From Mucilaginibacter rigui (GTDB taxonomy: Bacteria; Bacteroidota; Bacteroidia; Sphingobacteriales; Sphingobacteriaceae), in NCBI RefSeq assembly GCF_014773275.1, contig NZ_JACWMW010000002.1:248001-312000 (forward strand): a stretch of DNA of 64,000 nucleotides, given 5' to 3'. This document shows, in pieces, positions 8,310-15,559 of the stretch. Each line of letters starts with the position of its first letter. The first letter of the stretch is position 1. The notes beneath the pieces were generated by a model that worked only from the letters and a program-made list of their open reading frames with translations, searched no databases and had not been told where the DNA came from. The position numbers and the translations under genes were made by a program.

Positions 8310-8338
8310 AAAAAAACCCGCACTGAAAAGTGCAGGTT
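8310..8338 (-). terminator. Rho-independent terminator after rplS
   Basis: On the minus strand, AACCTGCACT-tttc-AGTGCGGGTT (one wobble) is followed by a run of T. It closes the ribosomal operon 42 bases after the rplS stop. Confidence 0.82.
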
Positions 8339-8380
8339 CTTGTAAGCTGTATATGTATCCGCCTTGCGGCGAAAAGATAA

Positions 8381-8728
8381 TTAAACCCTTTTTGACTTGA
8401 TACGAGCTGCTTTACCGGTAAGGGCACGCAGGTAGTAAAGTTTAGCGCGACGTACTTTACCAACGCTGTTAACTTCAACTTTATCAATATTTGGAGAATT
8501 GTAAGGGAAGATACGCTCAACACCTATACCGTTAGAAACTTTACGTACAGTAAAGGTTTCGCTGTTACCAACGCTGTTACGTTGTAAAACAACACCCTGG
8601 TAAACCTGGATACGTTCTTTATTACCTTCTCTGATTTTATAATGCACACTAACAGTATCACCGGCCTTAAATGACGGGAAGGTATTCTTAACTACTGTTT
8701 GTTCTTCTACAAATTTTACTAAATCCAT
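8381..8728 (-). CDS. rplS: 50S ribosomal protein L19
   Basis: A 115-residue ribosomal protein at the interface of the two subunits. It is recognisable by [16 protein letters not shown], the Q-V-Y-Q-G-V-V segment, [15 protein letters not shown] and the C-terminal [15 protein letters not shown]. Length is normal. It is the last gene of rpsP-rimM-trmD-rplS, here 202 bases after trmD instead of the usual tight spacing. The leader contains a perfect hairpin (8747-8769). A weak promoter-like TATATTTC lies further upstream, so rplS may be transcribed separately. Confidence 0.97.
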   Translation of the reverse strand: MDLVKFVEEQTVVKNTFPSFKAGDTVSVHYKIREGNKERIQVYQGVVLQRNSVGNSETFTVRKVSNGIGVERIFPYNSPNIDKVEVNSVGKVRRAKLYYLRALTGKAARIKSKRV

Positions 8729-8746
8729 GATTTTTAGCTCTTAAAG

Positions 8747-8769
8747 CGATTTTTAACCCGTAAAAATCG
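8747..8769 (-). promoter_or_regulatory. Perfect 9-bp hairpin in the rplS leader
   Basis: CGATTTTTA and TAAAAATCG flank a 5-base loop (ACCCG on the plus strand). The stem ends 18 bases before the rplS start codon. It has no T-run suited to termination on the minus strand. It could be a structure controlling L19 translation; that is inferred from position alone. Confidence 0.5.
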
Positions 8770-8930
8770 GAGTGCAATAATAAGGATATTATTTGAAATA
8801 TAAAAACCTATTTTTAAAATTTCCACAAATTGTATTTTGTTAACAAGTTGTGCTGGTTTTTTGGTTGATTGAGTTGATTATGAGAGTGGTTTTAAACTAT
8901 GCGCTACTCAAACCAATTAACTATTCTTTA

Positions 8931-9605
8931 TTACTCCAACAGGTCGGGCCTCCTTTGTTTGGTACGCTCAAGGGCCTGCTCAAAACGCCATTTTTCTATT
9001 TCGGGCGTGTTTCCGCTTAACAGTATGTCGGGCACTTTATGCCCGTTCCAATCGGCAGGGCGTGTATAAACAGGTGCATCCAGCATATCATCCTGGAAAG
9101 AATCAGACAGGGCCGAAGTCTCGTCGTTCAATACGCCGGGTATCAGCCTCACTACGGCATCAACCAGCACCGCTGCGGGCAGTTCACCGCCCGAGAGTAC
9201 ATAATCACCTATCGAGATCTCGCGTGTAACGTAGATGTCGCGGATGCGTTGGTCAATCCCTTTATAATGGCCGCAAAGTATAATGACGTTTTTTTTGATG
9301 GATAGCTGATTAGCTATATTTTGGTTCAGTGTTTCACCATCGGGGCTCATGAAAATAATCTCGTCATATTCGCGCTCGCCTTTTAGTTTCTCTATACAAG
9401 CCGCAAATGGTTGTATGGTCATCACCATACCGCTGCCACCACCATAAGGGTAATCGTCAACACTTTTTTGCTTGCCGGTGGCATAATCGCGCAGGTTATG
9501 CACCACAATTTCTGCAACGCCCTTTTTTTGCGCACGCTGTAAAATAGAATGGGCAAAGGGGCTTTCTAACAAACCGGGCAAAACAGAGATGATATCAAAA
9601 CGCAT
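8931..9605 (-). CDS. trmD: tRNA (guanine-37-N1)-methyltransferase
   Basis: A 224-residue SPOUT methyltransferase that methylates G37 next to the anticodon and so prevents frameshifting. The trefoil-knot motifs are all visible: [23 protein letters not shown], and [15 protein letters not shown], which together form the S-adenosylmethionine pocket. The N-terminal Y-P-Y-G-G-G-S-G-M is also standard. TATCTTTG lies four bases before the ATG and could be a -7 element of a nearly leaderless transcript, but no good -33 partner is present. In most bacteria it directly follows rimM; here about 2.3 kb intervenes. Confidence 0.96.
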   Translation of the reverse strand: MRFDIISVLPGLLESPFAHSILQRAQKKGVAEIVVHNLRDYATGKQKSVDDYPYGGGSGMVMTIQPFAACIEKLKGEREYDEIIFMSPDGETLNQNIANQLSIKKNVIILCGHYKGIDQRIRDIYVTREISIGDYVLSGGELPAAVLVDAVVRLIPGVLNDETSALSDSFQDDMLDAPVYTRPADWNGHKVPDILLSGNTPEIEKWRFEQALERTKQRRPDLLE

Positions 9606-9627
9606 TGGGCAAAGATACTTTTATTAG

Positions 9628-9702
9628 AAGCAAGAGTAAAGAATCAAGAACCAAGATTTTTTCCCTTCATCTTGATTCCTGATTCTAAAAGTCTTGATTC
9701 TC
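9628..9702. repeat. Inverted repeat of the AAGAATCAAGA type
   Basis: The left part reads GAATCAAGAACCAAGA and the right part TCTTGATTCCTGATTCT, with a further TCTTGATTC copy at the end. The element fills the spacer between trmD and the VOC gene. It resembles the arms around the terminator at 40113-40260. Confidence 0.5.
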
Positions 9703-10086
9703 CCCTATATCTTTTTCTGTATTTGCCAGCAATGGCCAAAAATGTCGATGATCGCCCTGGCGGTAGCCATAGTCGAAGTCCTGTACAGGCGAGGTGATCT
9801 TAGCTCCGGCAGCAACGGCTTGGGCAACCACGGCATCTACATCATCAACAAAAATATTTACAGATACGGTACTTGCATTCGCTCTTGTTGGACTTATCAG
9901 TGTGGTTTCCCATTGCTCATGCAAATGGAACGTTGCCCCGCCAATAGAAAACTCTACCACGTGGATACTGCCATCATCATTGCTAAAGCGGTGTACTTCT
10001 TCCGCATCGAAGGCTTTTGTGTAAAAACTTACATCGGTTACCCCATTGGGGATAATGAGCATCGGTGCAAATATTGGTGTTGCCAT
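9685..10086 (-). CDS. VOC (PhnB/glyoxalase-like) protein with frameshifted C-terminus
   Basis: A 133-codon frame of the vicinal-oxygen-chelate superfamily, PhnB-like. The N-terminus reads M-L-I-I-P-N-G-V-T-D-V-S-F-Y-T-K-A-F-D-A-E-E-V, then F-H-L-H-E-Q, N-I-F-V-D-D-V-D-A-V-V and D-Y-G-Y-R-Q-G. The family then expects x-x-x-D-x-F-G-H-x-W. In this frame the end is unrelated (D-H-R-H-F-W-P-L-L), whereas the neighbouring frame from base 9755 reads A-I-I-D-I-F-G-H-C-W-Q-I-Q-K-K-I and stops at 9705-9707. So the gene has lost or gained bases near 9754-9757, or the sequence has an error there. It is the last gene of the cassette inserted between rimM and trmD. Confidence 0.8.
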   Translation of the reverse strand: MATPIFAPMLIIPNGVTDVSFYTKAFDAEEVHRFSNDDGSIHVVEFSIGGATFHLHEQWETTLISPTRANASTVSVNIFVDDVDAVVAQAVAAGAKITSPVQDFDYGYRQGDHRHFWPLLANTEKDIGENQDF

Positions 10087-10109
10087 ATGCTAATTTAGGT
10101 AATAGTTTA

Positions 10110-10310
10110 TTAATCAACATCTTCCAGCTCAAAAATAGCTTCAACCGGTTTATTAAAAACCCGGGCTATTTTTAAAGCCAGTACGGTAGATGGCACGTAT
10201 TTATTACTCTCGATAGTATTAATGGTTTGCCGCGATACACCAATGGCCTCAGCAAGTTCGGCCTGGGTTATGTTTTTTATAGCGCGTTCTACACGCAAGG
10301 TGTTTTTCAT
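10110..10310 (-). CDS. Small XRE-family transcriptional regulator
   Basis: A 66-residue protein that is nearly all helix-turn-helix: I-T-Q-A-E-L-A-E-A-I-G-V-S-R-Q-T-I-N-T-I-E, followed by P-S-T-V-L-A-L-K-I-A-R-V-F. It ends in the acidic E-A-I-F-E-L-E-D typical of the short YozG/YgzD-like group. Such regulators commonly sit beside small membrane protein genes and repress their own operon. Here it lies 10 bases after the 298-residue membrane protein gene and 23 bases before the VOC gene. The palindromes upstream of the first cassette gene (11692-11752) are its most likely target, by position only. Confidence 0.92.
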   Translation of the reverse strand: MKNTLRVERAIKNITQAELAEAIGVSRQTINTIESNKYVPSTVLALKIARVFNKPVEAIFELEDVD

Positions 10311-10320
10311 AATGCGTTTA

Positions 10321-11217
10321 TTACAACAGGTTTAGGTTGCTTTTTGCTGAAGCCACATCCGGTTTCCGGATTTTGTATAATCGATAGTGAAATACTATTA
10401 AAAAAATGGCCGGGATAGTAACAAAGTTGAAGGCCATAACAAATAAAAAGTCGGTGCTGTAAAAAGCAAAATTTGCTATCAATAATATAATGTAGTTTGC
10501 ATACACCGAAAGTTGCATAGCCTCGAGTCTTATAGCGCTAATATACTCGTCTTCCTGTTTTTCTTTAGAGAATACCCATATTAACATTGGTAAGGGCAGT
10601 GTATAAAACAGCCAGGTGATATCTTCGCGCTTAATGCTTTGAGCTATTATCATCACAGCAAAAGCGACAGATAGTGTTTGCCCAATAAGGCGATAGGGTT
10701 TATTCGGTAAAAATTTGATAGTTTTTATTTCGTACTCATCGTTACGTTTATATAAAAGGTAATAAAAACGAGCCATAAAAATAACCAATGGCGTAAACAA
10801 ATTATAAGTCATAAAGGTAAAGCCACTGGCAATAACTTCAATCGCCTTCTCGATCAATCGCAATTGCAAAACATTATTTATGGCTGCTGTAATTAAAAAC
10901 ATCGCGTACATAACATAATTAGCCAATATGGCCCAATACAAAGCATTAAGCCTAATGTTCGCCGTTAGTTCATCTTCTAATTTCTGCTTGCTAAACGCGA
11001 TGAAAATTAAGCCGCCTACTACCAATGTTAAGGCAAGTTCATTTGTAAAATTTTCGTAAGCGGGTAAAAATAATTGGCTCTGCTCTCTAAGCTGCATACC
11101 AAAACCCGGAATTTTGTAGTCGTTATAAACAACCATATAGCCAAGTACAAAGCCTGGCAATGCCAAAAGCCATCCGAATAGCCTAAAGCGGTGGGGAAAT
11201 AATAATCGTGATTTCAT
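10321..11217 (-). CDS. Membrane protein with two copies of an FSKxKxEDE unit
   Basis: A 298-residue integral membrane protein with about eight hydrophobic segments and no family that I recognise. It is an internal duplication. Residues 75-101 read F-S-K-Q-K-L-E-D-E...I-R-L-N-A-L...A-N-Y and residues 216-242 read F-S-K-E-K-Q-E-D-E...I-R-L-E-A-M...A-N-Y. Each unit ends in a P-x-x-F helix followed by a basic tail. The next gene upstream encodes a single copy of the same unit. The start codon context is identical to that of the upstream gene, which supports 11217 as the start. The charged motif would lie between two helices, probably on the cytoplasmic side. Confidence 0.85.
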   Translation of the reverse strand: MKSRLLFPHRFRLFGWLLALPGFVLGYMVVYNDYKIPGFGMQLREQSQLFLPAYENFTNELALTLVVGGLIFIAFSKQKLEDELTANIRLNALYWAILANYVMYAMFLITAAINNVLQLRLIEKAIEVIASGFTFMTYNLFTPLVIFMARFYYLLYKRNDEYEIKTIKFLPNKPYRLIGQTLSVAFAVMIIAQSIKREDITWLFYTLPLPMLIWVFSKEKQEDEYISAIRLEAMQLSVYANYIILLIANFAFYSTDFLFVMAFNFVTIPAIFLIVFHYRLYKIRKPDVASAKSNLNLL

Positions 11218-11244
11218 AATTGTAAAGTTTAATGGTGTACATTA

Positions 11245-11688
11245 TTATGATAAGTCAACTTCTTTTGCAGCGTCCCTGTTAAGGCGGAAGATCATCCAGC
11301 GAAAGCGGATAATAAAGAATATCAGTGGCGCCCATACCGCTGTTAAGATTATATACATCAACTCAATTGTATTGGTAAATACAACACAAATGGCCAGTAT
11401 AAAATAATTTAAATATACCGCCCACTGTAATGATTCCAACCTGATGAGCGAGATATGCTCATCTTCTATTTTTTCTTTAGAGAAGGCGATAAATATCAAT
11501 CCGAAAAGCAACAGCAAAGCGGTAGTGTCATGCGAGAGCTTCATTCCCGGCTGTGCGTCATGATGCAACTCCTGTGCAAAACCATGCGGATGCAGAATTT
11601 TAAAAGCAATGGCAAATAGAACAACCGCTATAAAACAGAAGTACCCTATCCTTCGATAATAATGTGGAAACAAAAACCGTGATTTCAT
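11245..11688 (-). CDS. Membrane protein with one FSKEKxEDE unit
   Basis: A 147-residue membrane protein with four hydrophobic segments. The shared motif is at residues 69-95 (F-S-K-E-K-I-E-D-E...I-R-L-E-S-L-Q-W-A-V-Y-L-N-Y). It is clearly related to each half of the downstream 298-residue protein. An ATG 63 bases upstream is possible, but the start at 11688 is favoured for two reasons: both proteins then begin M-K-S-R, and the roughly 24 bases around the start codon are identical in the two genes. It is the first gene of the cassette and is preceded by nested palindromes. Function unknown. Confidence 0.82.
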   Translation of the reverse strand: MKSRFLFPHYYRRIGYFCFIAVVLFAIAFKILHPHGFAQELHHDAQPGMKLSHDTTALLLLFGLIFIAFSKEKIEDEHISLIRLESLQWAVYLNYFILAICVVFTNTIELMYIILTAVWAPLIFFIIRFRWMIFRLNRDAAKEVDLS

Positions 11689-11691
11689 AAT

Positions 11692-11752
11692 TGTAAAGTT
11701 TGATTTACCAAATGTAAAACAAACTTTACAAATGTCAAATATATTTGACATT
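11692..11752 (-). promoter_or_regulatory. Nested palindromes upstream of the XRE/membrane cassette
   Basis: Two dyads lie directly before the first cassette gene. TGTAAAGTTTG (11692-11702) and CAAACTTTACA (11720-11730) are perfect 11-base arms. Bases 11731-11752 form a perfect 22-base palindrome with TATATTTG inside it, matching the Bacteroidota -7 pattern TAnnTTTG on both strands. No good -33 TTG is seen on the minus strand. A regulator binding here would cover the promoter; the cassette's own XRE protein is the natural candidate. Confidence 0.6.
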
Positions 11753-11809
11753 TTTTTTATCTATTAAAGTTTCCTTGCAAAGGAGGAATAAAAGCGGCCT
11801 TTATAAAAC

Positions 11810-11851
11810 AAAAAAGGCGCTAAAACTGCAAATTATGTGCGTCTTAGCGTC
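11810..11851 (-). terminator. Terminator after rimM
   Basis: On the minus strand GACGCTAAGAC-GC pairs with GC-AGTTTTAGCGCC (one mismatch, one bulge), followed by six T residues. It separates the rpsP-rimM transcript from the inserted cassette. Confidence 0.65.
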
Positions 11852-11876
11852 TCTGCCTGAAAAAAACCCGATTATG

Positions 11877-12404
11877 TTATCCCTCTAAATAAACATCCAG
11901 CAAACCGTCCGGCAAGGCAATATAAATCTCGCCGCCTTCTACGTCAATTCCTTTTATGATCTCTACATTCAGCGGGAACAGTACCTCTTTATTTTTAAAA
12001 TTTACAGATGCGATAAGCTGCTGCGGATATTCAACTACATCCAGTATCTCGCCCAGTTCACCGTGTGTTTCATCAACCGCAATAAAGCCTTTTACATCTT
12101 TAAGGGTAAACTCTTCTTTCTTCTTTTTAGGCTTTACCTTGTTAGGCAGGTAGATGTCCTTTTTTACCAGCATGGTTGCCTTTTCAATAGTATCTATATC
12201 CTCCAGGTTTAGGTAAGCCTGGTTCTTTTGCAAAAACTTTATCGAGCTTACAAAATAAGGCACCAGCTTACCCGCAATATCCACAAATAACGATTTGATC
12301 TTGATAGCTTCCGCGCCTTCAAAATCAATATATACCTGCATTTCGCCTTTAAGGCCTTTGGTTTTTAAAATGCTGCCCAGCCTGAAACAATCCTCGGTTT
12401 TCAT
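11877..12404 (-). CDS. rimM: 16S rRNA processing protein RimM
   Basis: A 175-residue factor that binds ribosomal protein S19 and helps 30S head maturation. The N-terminal barrel shows F-R-L-G-S-I-L-K-T-K-G-L-K-G-E-M, the family's standard opening. The C-terminal PRC-barrel part includes V-K-G-F-I-A-V-D-E, the G-E-I-L-D-V-V-E-Y-P-Q-Q motif, and V-L-F-P-L-N-V-E-I-I-K. The ATG at 12404 puts this motif near the N-terminus; the ATG seven codons upstream would add an odd prefix. It follows rpsP by 75 bases that contain a hairpin. It is separated from trmD by the cassette. Confidence 0.94.
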   Translation of the reverse strand: MKTEDCFRLGSILKTKGLKGEMQVYIDFEGAEAIKIKSLFVDIAGKLVPYFVSSIKFLQKNQAYLNLEDIDTIEKATMLVKKDIYLPNKVKPKKKKEEFTLKDVKGFIAVDETHGELGEILDVVEYPQQLIASVNFKNKEVLFPLNVEIIKGIDVEGGEIYIALPDGLLDVYLEG

Positions 12405-12423
12405 AACGATACGGTTAAATAAC

Positions 12424-12456
12424 AATGGCGAAGAACCGTTGGGTTACTTCGCCATT
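12424..12456 (-). other. Intercistronic hairpin between rpsP and rimM
   Basis: AATGGCGAAG (12424-12433) and CTTCGCCATT (12447-12456) are perfect 10-base arms around a 13-base loop. No T-run follows. It could be an RNA processing or stability element that lets rpsP be expressed above rimM. Confidence 0.5.
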
Positions 12457-12479
12457 TGCTTAGAACTTGCGTTCAATAA

Positions 12480-13028
12480 TTACTCAGCGCTTTCTGCTTC
12501 AGTTTCGGTATCAGCAGCAGCTTCTTCAGCCGGGGCCTCAGTTGCTTCTTCTTCTACTTCTTCAGCTACAGGAGCATTTTTAGCAGCGATAGCTGCAGCT
12601 TTATCTTCTTTCTTTTTAGCTTCAGCAATTAAAGCCAATTTACGGGCTTCGTCTTTTGCAGCGTTAAGATTTGATTTTTTACCTGTTATTTTGCTGTCTT
12701 TTTGATCTAACCACTCAGCAAATTTAGTTTCTGCCTGTTCTTCGGTTAAAGCACCTTTTTTAACACCGCCTTGTAAGTGTTTTTTGTATAATACGCCTTT
12801 GTATGACAGTATTGCACGGCAAGTGTCTGTTGGCTGTGCGCCATTGTTTACCCACTCAAGAGTTTTTTCGAAATTGATGTCGATTGTAGCTGGGTTGGTG
12901 TTAGGGTTATATGAACCTACACGCTCAATAAAACGACCGTCTCTTGGAGCACGGGCATCTGCTACTACGATGTAATAAAAAGGTTTTCCTTTTTTACCGT
13001 GTCTTTGCAGTCTGATCTTAGTTGCCAT
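12480..13028 (-). CDS. rpsP: 30S ribosomal protein S16 with acidic tail
   Basis: The first 80 or so residues are standard S16: [32 protein letters not shown] with [10 protein letters not shown]. The protein then extends to 182 residues, about twice the length in Proteobacteria or Firmicutes. The extension has a lysine/alanine-rich helix and a final Ala/Glu tail ([15 protein letters not shown]). Long S16 tails are common in Bacteroidota. First gene of the operon; a TACCTTTG -7-like element lies about 54 bases upstream. Confidence 0.96.
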   Translation of the reverse strand: MATKIRLQRHGKKGKPFYYIVVADARAPRDGRFIERVGSYNPNTNPATIDINFEKTLEWVNNGAQPTDTCRAILSYKGVLYKKHLQGGVKKGALTEEQAETKFAEWLDQKDSKITGKKSNLNAAKDEARKLALIAEAKKKEDKAAAIAAKNAPVAEEVEEEATEAPAEEAAADTETEAESAE

Positions 13029-13081
13029 TCTTTTATTTTTATGTATTCAACATTGTCCCCGGAGTTCTTTCTGCGGGGATG

Positions 13082-13089
13082 CAAAGGTA
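13082..13089 (-). promoter_or_regulatory. Candidate -7 element of the rpsP promoter
   Basis: TACCTTTG on the minus strand matches TAnnTTTG. The leader between it and rpsP contains a CCCCG/CGGGG stem (13060-13081). No clear -33 TTG is present, so confidence is low. Confidence 0.35.
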
Positions 13090-13183
13090 TAAATTATTAT
13101 TTATATATAAAAGGCTTGTAATTAATTAGGTAGGGATATTTCTTACTATAAAGATGGATTGTCCGCTTTATTAGTTAACTGAC

Positions 13184-13283
13184 TCTGCTGCGCAAGAGAG
13201 GGAGCTTTTTTATTTCTCACTTCTTCGCCCTCTTTGCGCAGCAGAGAGGGTCGACCAGAGAAGCGAAGGGGGGGGGGTGAGTA
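13184..13283. repeat. Small inverted-repeat element with a G10 run
   Basis: In the 425-base gene-free stretch 13029-13453. TCTGCTGCGCAAGAGAGGG (13184-13202) and CCCTCTTTGCGCAGCAGA (13228-13245) are near-perfect arms. They are followed by GAGAGGGTCG and then ten consecutive G residues (13268-13277) and TGAGTA. GAGAGGGTCG and GGGGTGAGTA also occur in the element at 32133-32248. A 64-codon minus-strand frame here is mere repeat. Bases 13284-13453 show nothing else. Confidence 0.65.
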
Positions 13284-13453
13284 GACCCACATATACATTG
13301 ATGCATCGCTTAAAAATATTTTCGCTATTTTTTGTAACAAGAATAATTCACCGGCATCATAATATCACTATATAGCCAAGGTCTTATAAAGCTATAAGTT
13401 ATTGTGAGGAGCCCGCACCTTAAGGGCCCCGTTAAATTAATCACTTAAACAAA

Positions 13454-15349
13454 ATGTCTGAAAATTTATTGATCCAATTCTGGTGGGTATTTCCGCTGGT
13501 GGGTGCTATTCTGCTTTACAAATTTGTATTGCGGGTATTATGTGGTATGATCATCGTTCCGGATGACCGCATTGGTTTGGTTGTTAAAAAATTTACCCTT
13601 TATGGCAGCAAACGGCTGCCCGATGGCCGTATCATTGCCATTAATGGCGAAGCCGGTATGCAGGCCAAGCCACTTGCCCCGGGCCTTTACTGGCGCATGT
13701 GGCCATGGCAGTATGTAATTACTATGGAGGCTTTTACAGTTGTGCCGCAGGATAAGCTGGGCCTTGTAAAAGCTAAAGACGGCGCCCCTATGGATATTGG
13801 CCGTGTGCTGGGCAAACCTGTGGACTGCGACAAGTTCCAGGATTCGCAGGCCTTTCTTGAAAACAATGGTCAAAAAGGCCCGCAGGCCGCATTTTTAACT
13901 CCGGGTAACTATCGTATCAACACCTTCCTGTTCGAGATTATGATGGTGCCAACTACCAGCATCCACGAAAACAAGGTGGGTATAGTAACCACGCTGGATG
14001 GTGAGCCTTTGGATAAAGGCGAAATTGCCGGCGGCTCGGTTGCCGGGCACCGTAACTACCAGGACCCCATGGCTTTCATTAAAGCCGGCGGTAAAAAAGG
14101 TTTACAGGAAGACGTTATCCTGGCAGGGACCTATTACCTTAACCCATGGTTTGCCATTGTTGAGCAGGTAGAGATGGTGCATATCCACATTGGGTATGTT
14201 GGTGTGGTTAACTCATTCGTAGGCCCCGAAGGTAAAGATACCAGCGGCGTAGGTTTTACCCACGGTAATATTGTGAAGAAATACGACAAGGGTGTTTGGG
14301 ATGAACCGCTCGACCCGGGCAAGCACCCTGTAAACATTTATACCCACACGGTTGAGATAGTGCCTACCACCAATATTGTGCTTAACTGGGCAAACAGCCG
14401 TACCGAAAGCCACGAGCTGGATAAAAACCTGTGTACCATCAGCGTACGTTCATCTGATGGGTTTACATTCAATTTGGATGTATCTCAGATCATCCATATC
14501 CCGCGTAACGATGCGCCAAAGGTTATTGCAAGGTTTGGTAATACAAAAAACCTGGTATCGCAGGTACTGGAGCCCACTATTGCCAACTATTTCCGTAACT
14601 CGGCGCAAAAAAGCGGTGTGATAGAGTTCCTGACAAACAGGTCGCAAAGACAGGAGGATGCCCGTGCGCAGATCAGCAAAGTACTGGCCGACTATAATGT
14701 AGAAGGCGTAGATACCCTAATCGGTGACATTGTGCCGCCCGAAGCCCTGATGAAAACCCTTACCGACCGTAAAATAGCCGAGCAAGAACGCGTTACTTAC
14801 GAAATTCAAAAAAGCGCACAAATTGAGCGTAAGGAATTTGAAAGCGCCAAAGCCGGTGCCGATATGCAGCCCGAGGTGGTAAAATCAACCCGCCAGGTGG
14901 AGATAAACACCCAAATGGCCGCCTCAAAAGTTGCCGCAGCTAAGGGTGATGCTGAATCGAGAGTCATTAACGCTAAGGCTGATGCCGAGAACAAAACCAT
15001 CATTGCCAAAGCCGATGCTGAAGCCAAAACTATTAATGCTAAAGCGGATGCCAACGCAACCGAGGTTAATGGTGCTGCCGATGCCGGTAAAATAAAGGCC
15101 ATAGGTTTGGCCGAAGCCGAGGTTACCAAACAAAAAACCGAAGCCATGGGTACCGAGCAATACGCTATAGTCCGCGTGGCCGAAGCTTTAGCCAGCAATG
15201 GCATTAAACTGGTGCCCGAGATTTTGGTTAACGGCCAAAACGGCGGAGGCAATGGTATGATAGATGCTTTAATTGGCAGCGAAATGCTTAAAAAGCTGCA
15301 ATGCGAAGGTGATGCTAAAGTGGTGGATGTAACGCCAAAGGCGGAGTAA
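13454..15349 (+). CDS. Large SPFH/flotillin-like membrane protein
   Basis: A 631-residue protein with one N-terminal membrane helix (residues 7-32). Four related beta segments follow, each roughly 60-75 residues, with the pattern x-G-L/I-V ... L-x-P-G-x-Y-x-x-N ... V-x-x-V-P (near I-G-L-V-V-K, L-G-L-V-K-A, V-G-I-V-T-T and V-G-V-V-N-S). An SPFH domain comes next (S-V-R-S-S-D-G-F-T-F-N-L-D-V-S-Q-I-I to about residue 430). The C-terminal coiled region contains consecutive 11-residue repeats beginning A-K-G-D-A-E, A-K-A-D-A-E, A-K-A-D-A-E and A-K-A-D-A-N. SPFH proteins scaffold membrane microdomains and protease complexes. It is monocistronic; its partner is unknown. Confidence 0.88.
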   Translation: MSENLLIQFWWVFPLVGAILLYKFVLRVLCGMIIVPDDRIGLVVKKFTLYGSKRLPDGRIIAINGEAGMQAKPLAPGLYWRMWPWQYVITMEAFTVVPQDKLGLVKAKDGAPMDIGRVLGKPVDCDKFQDSQAFLENNGQKGPQAAFLTPGNYRINTFLFEIMMVPTTSIHENKVGIVTTLDGEPLDKGEIAGGSVAGHRNYQDPMAFIKAGGKKGLQEDVILAGTYYLNPWFAIVEQVEMVHIHIGYVGVVNSFVGPEGKDTSGVGFTHGNIVKKYDKGVWDEPLDPGKHPVNIYTHTVEIVPTTNIVLNWANSRTESHELDKNLCTISVRSSDGFTFNLDVSQIIHIPRNDAPKVIARFGNTKNLVSQVLEPTIANYFRNSAQKSGVIEFLTNRSQRQEDARAQISKVLADYNVEGVDTLIGDIVPPEALMKTLTDRKIAEQERVTYEIQKSAQIERKEFESAKAGADMQPEVVKSTRQVEINTQMAASKVAAAKGDAESRVINAKADAENKTIIAKADAEAKTINAKADANATEVNGAADAGKIKAIGLAEAEVTKQKTEAMGTEQYAIVRVAEALASNGIKLVPEILVNGQNGGGNGMIDALIGSEMLKKLQCEGDAKVVDVTPKAE

Positions 15350-15369
15350 TCCAGCCAATTCCCTCCCTC

Positions 15370-15406
15370 GGAAGGGGTTAACGAGGTCGCTTTATTAACC
15401 CCTTCC
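15370..15406. repeat. Inverted repeat GGAAGGGGTTAA/TTAACCCCTTCC
   Basis: Perfect 12-base arms (15370-15381 and 15395-15406) around a 13-base spacer, flanked by more GGAAGG/CCTTCC pieces up to 15427. It lies downstream of the SPFH gene. Confidence 0.7.
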
Positions 15407-15458
15407 TCCTCCTTCCCGGGGGAAGGAATCGCACGAGGCCTGCGCTTCTAATTTCCAA

Positions 15459-15491
15459 CCGTCATTGCGAGCGATAGCGTGGCAATGACGG
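15459..15491. repeat. REP-like palindrome, short copy
   Basis: CCGTCATTGC and GCAATGACGG enclose GAGCGATAGCGTG. It is the same family as 8186-8274 and 29782-29797. Confidence 0.75.
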
Positions 15492-15497
15492 ATTTAA

Positions 15498-15541
15498 TAA
15501 AAAAGGGAAAGCCGCTCAAGTTGAGCGGCTTTCCCTTTTTT
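15498..15541. terminator. Bidirectional terminator between the SPFH gene and pfkA
   Basis: A long hairpin, AAAGGGAAAGCCGCTCAA and its complement, with A-run on one side and T-run on the other. It serves both convergent genes. Confidence 0.88.
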
Positions 15542-15559
15542 ATATTTCTTCAACCAAAC

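Noticed and set aside
9610-9617. TATCTTTG four bases before trmD as a leaderless promoter
   Set aside because: No acceptable -33 TTG lies at the right distance. Similar words also occur before def and the M16 gene, but a real promoter cannot be claimed without start-site data.
12480-13028. S16 acidic tail as a novelty
   Set aside because: Long Ala/Glu-rich S16 tails are common in Bacteroidota, so it is a lineage trait.
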